From the NCBI GenBank assembly GCA_934131005.1, contig CAKOYV010000001.1:62001-126000 (forward strand): DNA of 64,000 bases, read 5' to 3'. The notes under the pieces are model-generated. The model ran no database searches, was not told the DNA's origin, and was given only the letters and a program-made list of their open reading frames with translations. The DNA comes from an uncultured Bacilli bacterium (lineage in GTDB: Bacteria > Bacillota_I > Bacilli_A > RF39 > UBA660). Shown here in pieces: positions 63,924-64,000 of this stretch. Numbering within the stretch: the stretch's first letter is position 1; each line of letters opens with the position of its first letter. Position numbers and translations under genes: made by a program.

Positions 63924-64000
63924 TTAATGTAAACTATTTTTCTTCTTCTTAGCCTTAAAGCGGCCAAATCTTGCCTCTATATAATCATTAATAGATTCAT
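63924..64000 (-). CDS. 3' end of a gene entering from the right
   Basis: The last 25 codons read ESINDYIEARFGRFKAKKKKNSLH then stop at 63924-63926. Too short to identify; it is basic at the end. A perfect AAAAAGAT/ATCTTTTT palindrome (63905-63920) after it may act as a terminator. Confidence 0.55.
   Translation of the reverse strand, partial: ESINDYIEARFGRFKAKKKKNSLH

Noticed and set aside
1..64000. Alternative genetic code (TGA as Trp)
   Set aside because: Trp is encoded by TGG in intact genes, and no conserved gene has in-frame TGA. TGA is just a rare stop here.

Overview
The window is about 64 kb of very AT-rich DNA with most genes on the minus strand. Low-GC coding, strong SD sites, an infC-rpmI-rplT operon, ZIP, HtrA, RDD and DUF368 membrane proteins, a D,D-carboxypeptidase and many SipW-type signal peptides point to a cell-walled low-GC Firmicute, probably a gut Bacilli-like lineage. 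The taxon is inferred, not shown. Intact genes use TGG for Trp and the standard code fits.

Left end (1-4.4 kb): a diversity-generating retroelement (DGR) on the minus strand. It has a reverse transcriptase cut by the window edge, a non-coding template repeat (TR), an Avd-like gene, a MutS-like gene and a secreted target protein whose C-terminus holds the variable repeat (VR). Both accessory genes are split by a -1 frameshift exactly at a slippery A heptamer. A second target gene survives only as a 3' stub beside a decayed IS transposase.

4.5-18.2 kb: a cell-surface block. It holds a 2275-residue protein with InlB-type repeats that ends in a non-variable paralogue of the DGR target domain, a DUF5305-like protein, a SipW-type signal peptidase, a TasA/camelysin-like protein, a HerA-like ATPase, and a BspA-like repeat protein whose frame crosses a G9 tract. 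A near twin at 35.6-37.5 kb carries the same G9 tract but is out of frame, which makes an ON/OFF phase-variable pair.

18.3-34.1 kb: housekeeping genes. These are a DUF3419 protein, rplT/rpmI/infC (infC probably starts at AUC), priA, small membrane proteins, an Rpn-type nuclease, a ZupT-like transporter, tadA, a kinase-like protein, pnp and rpsO. 34.2-35.3 kb holds one acetyltransferase and two gene remnants.

37.6-53.5 kb: cell wall and surface functions (dacA-like, glucosaminidase-like, a radical SAM protein), a five-gene array of SipW-dependent secreted proteins, a membrane glycosyltransferase-like protein, dTMP kinase, CmpB-like and DUF368 proteins, an NlpC/P60-like protein lacking its catalytic Cys, and an ATPase plus Cys-repeat protein pair. 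53.5-64 kb: an AraC regulator, a hydrolase, tRNA-Cys, thioredoxin-like and RDD proteins, htpG under a CIRCE-like operator, khpA, rpsP, an Rpn pseudogene, an HtrA protease and an Abi-type HEPN protein.

The common thread is surface diversification. One SipW-type secretion module could export several families of surface proteins, and two separate mechanisms (DGR mutagenesis and poly-G slippage) vary some of the surface proteins.
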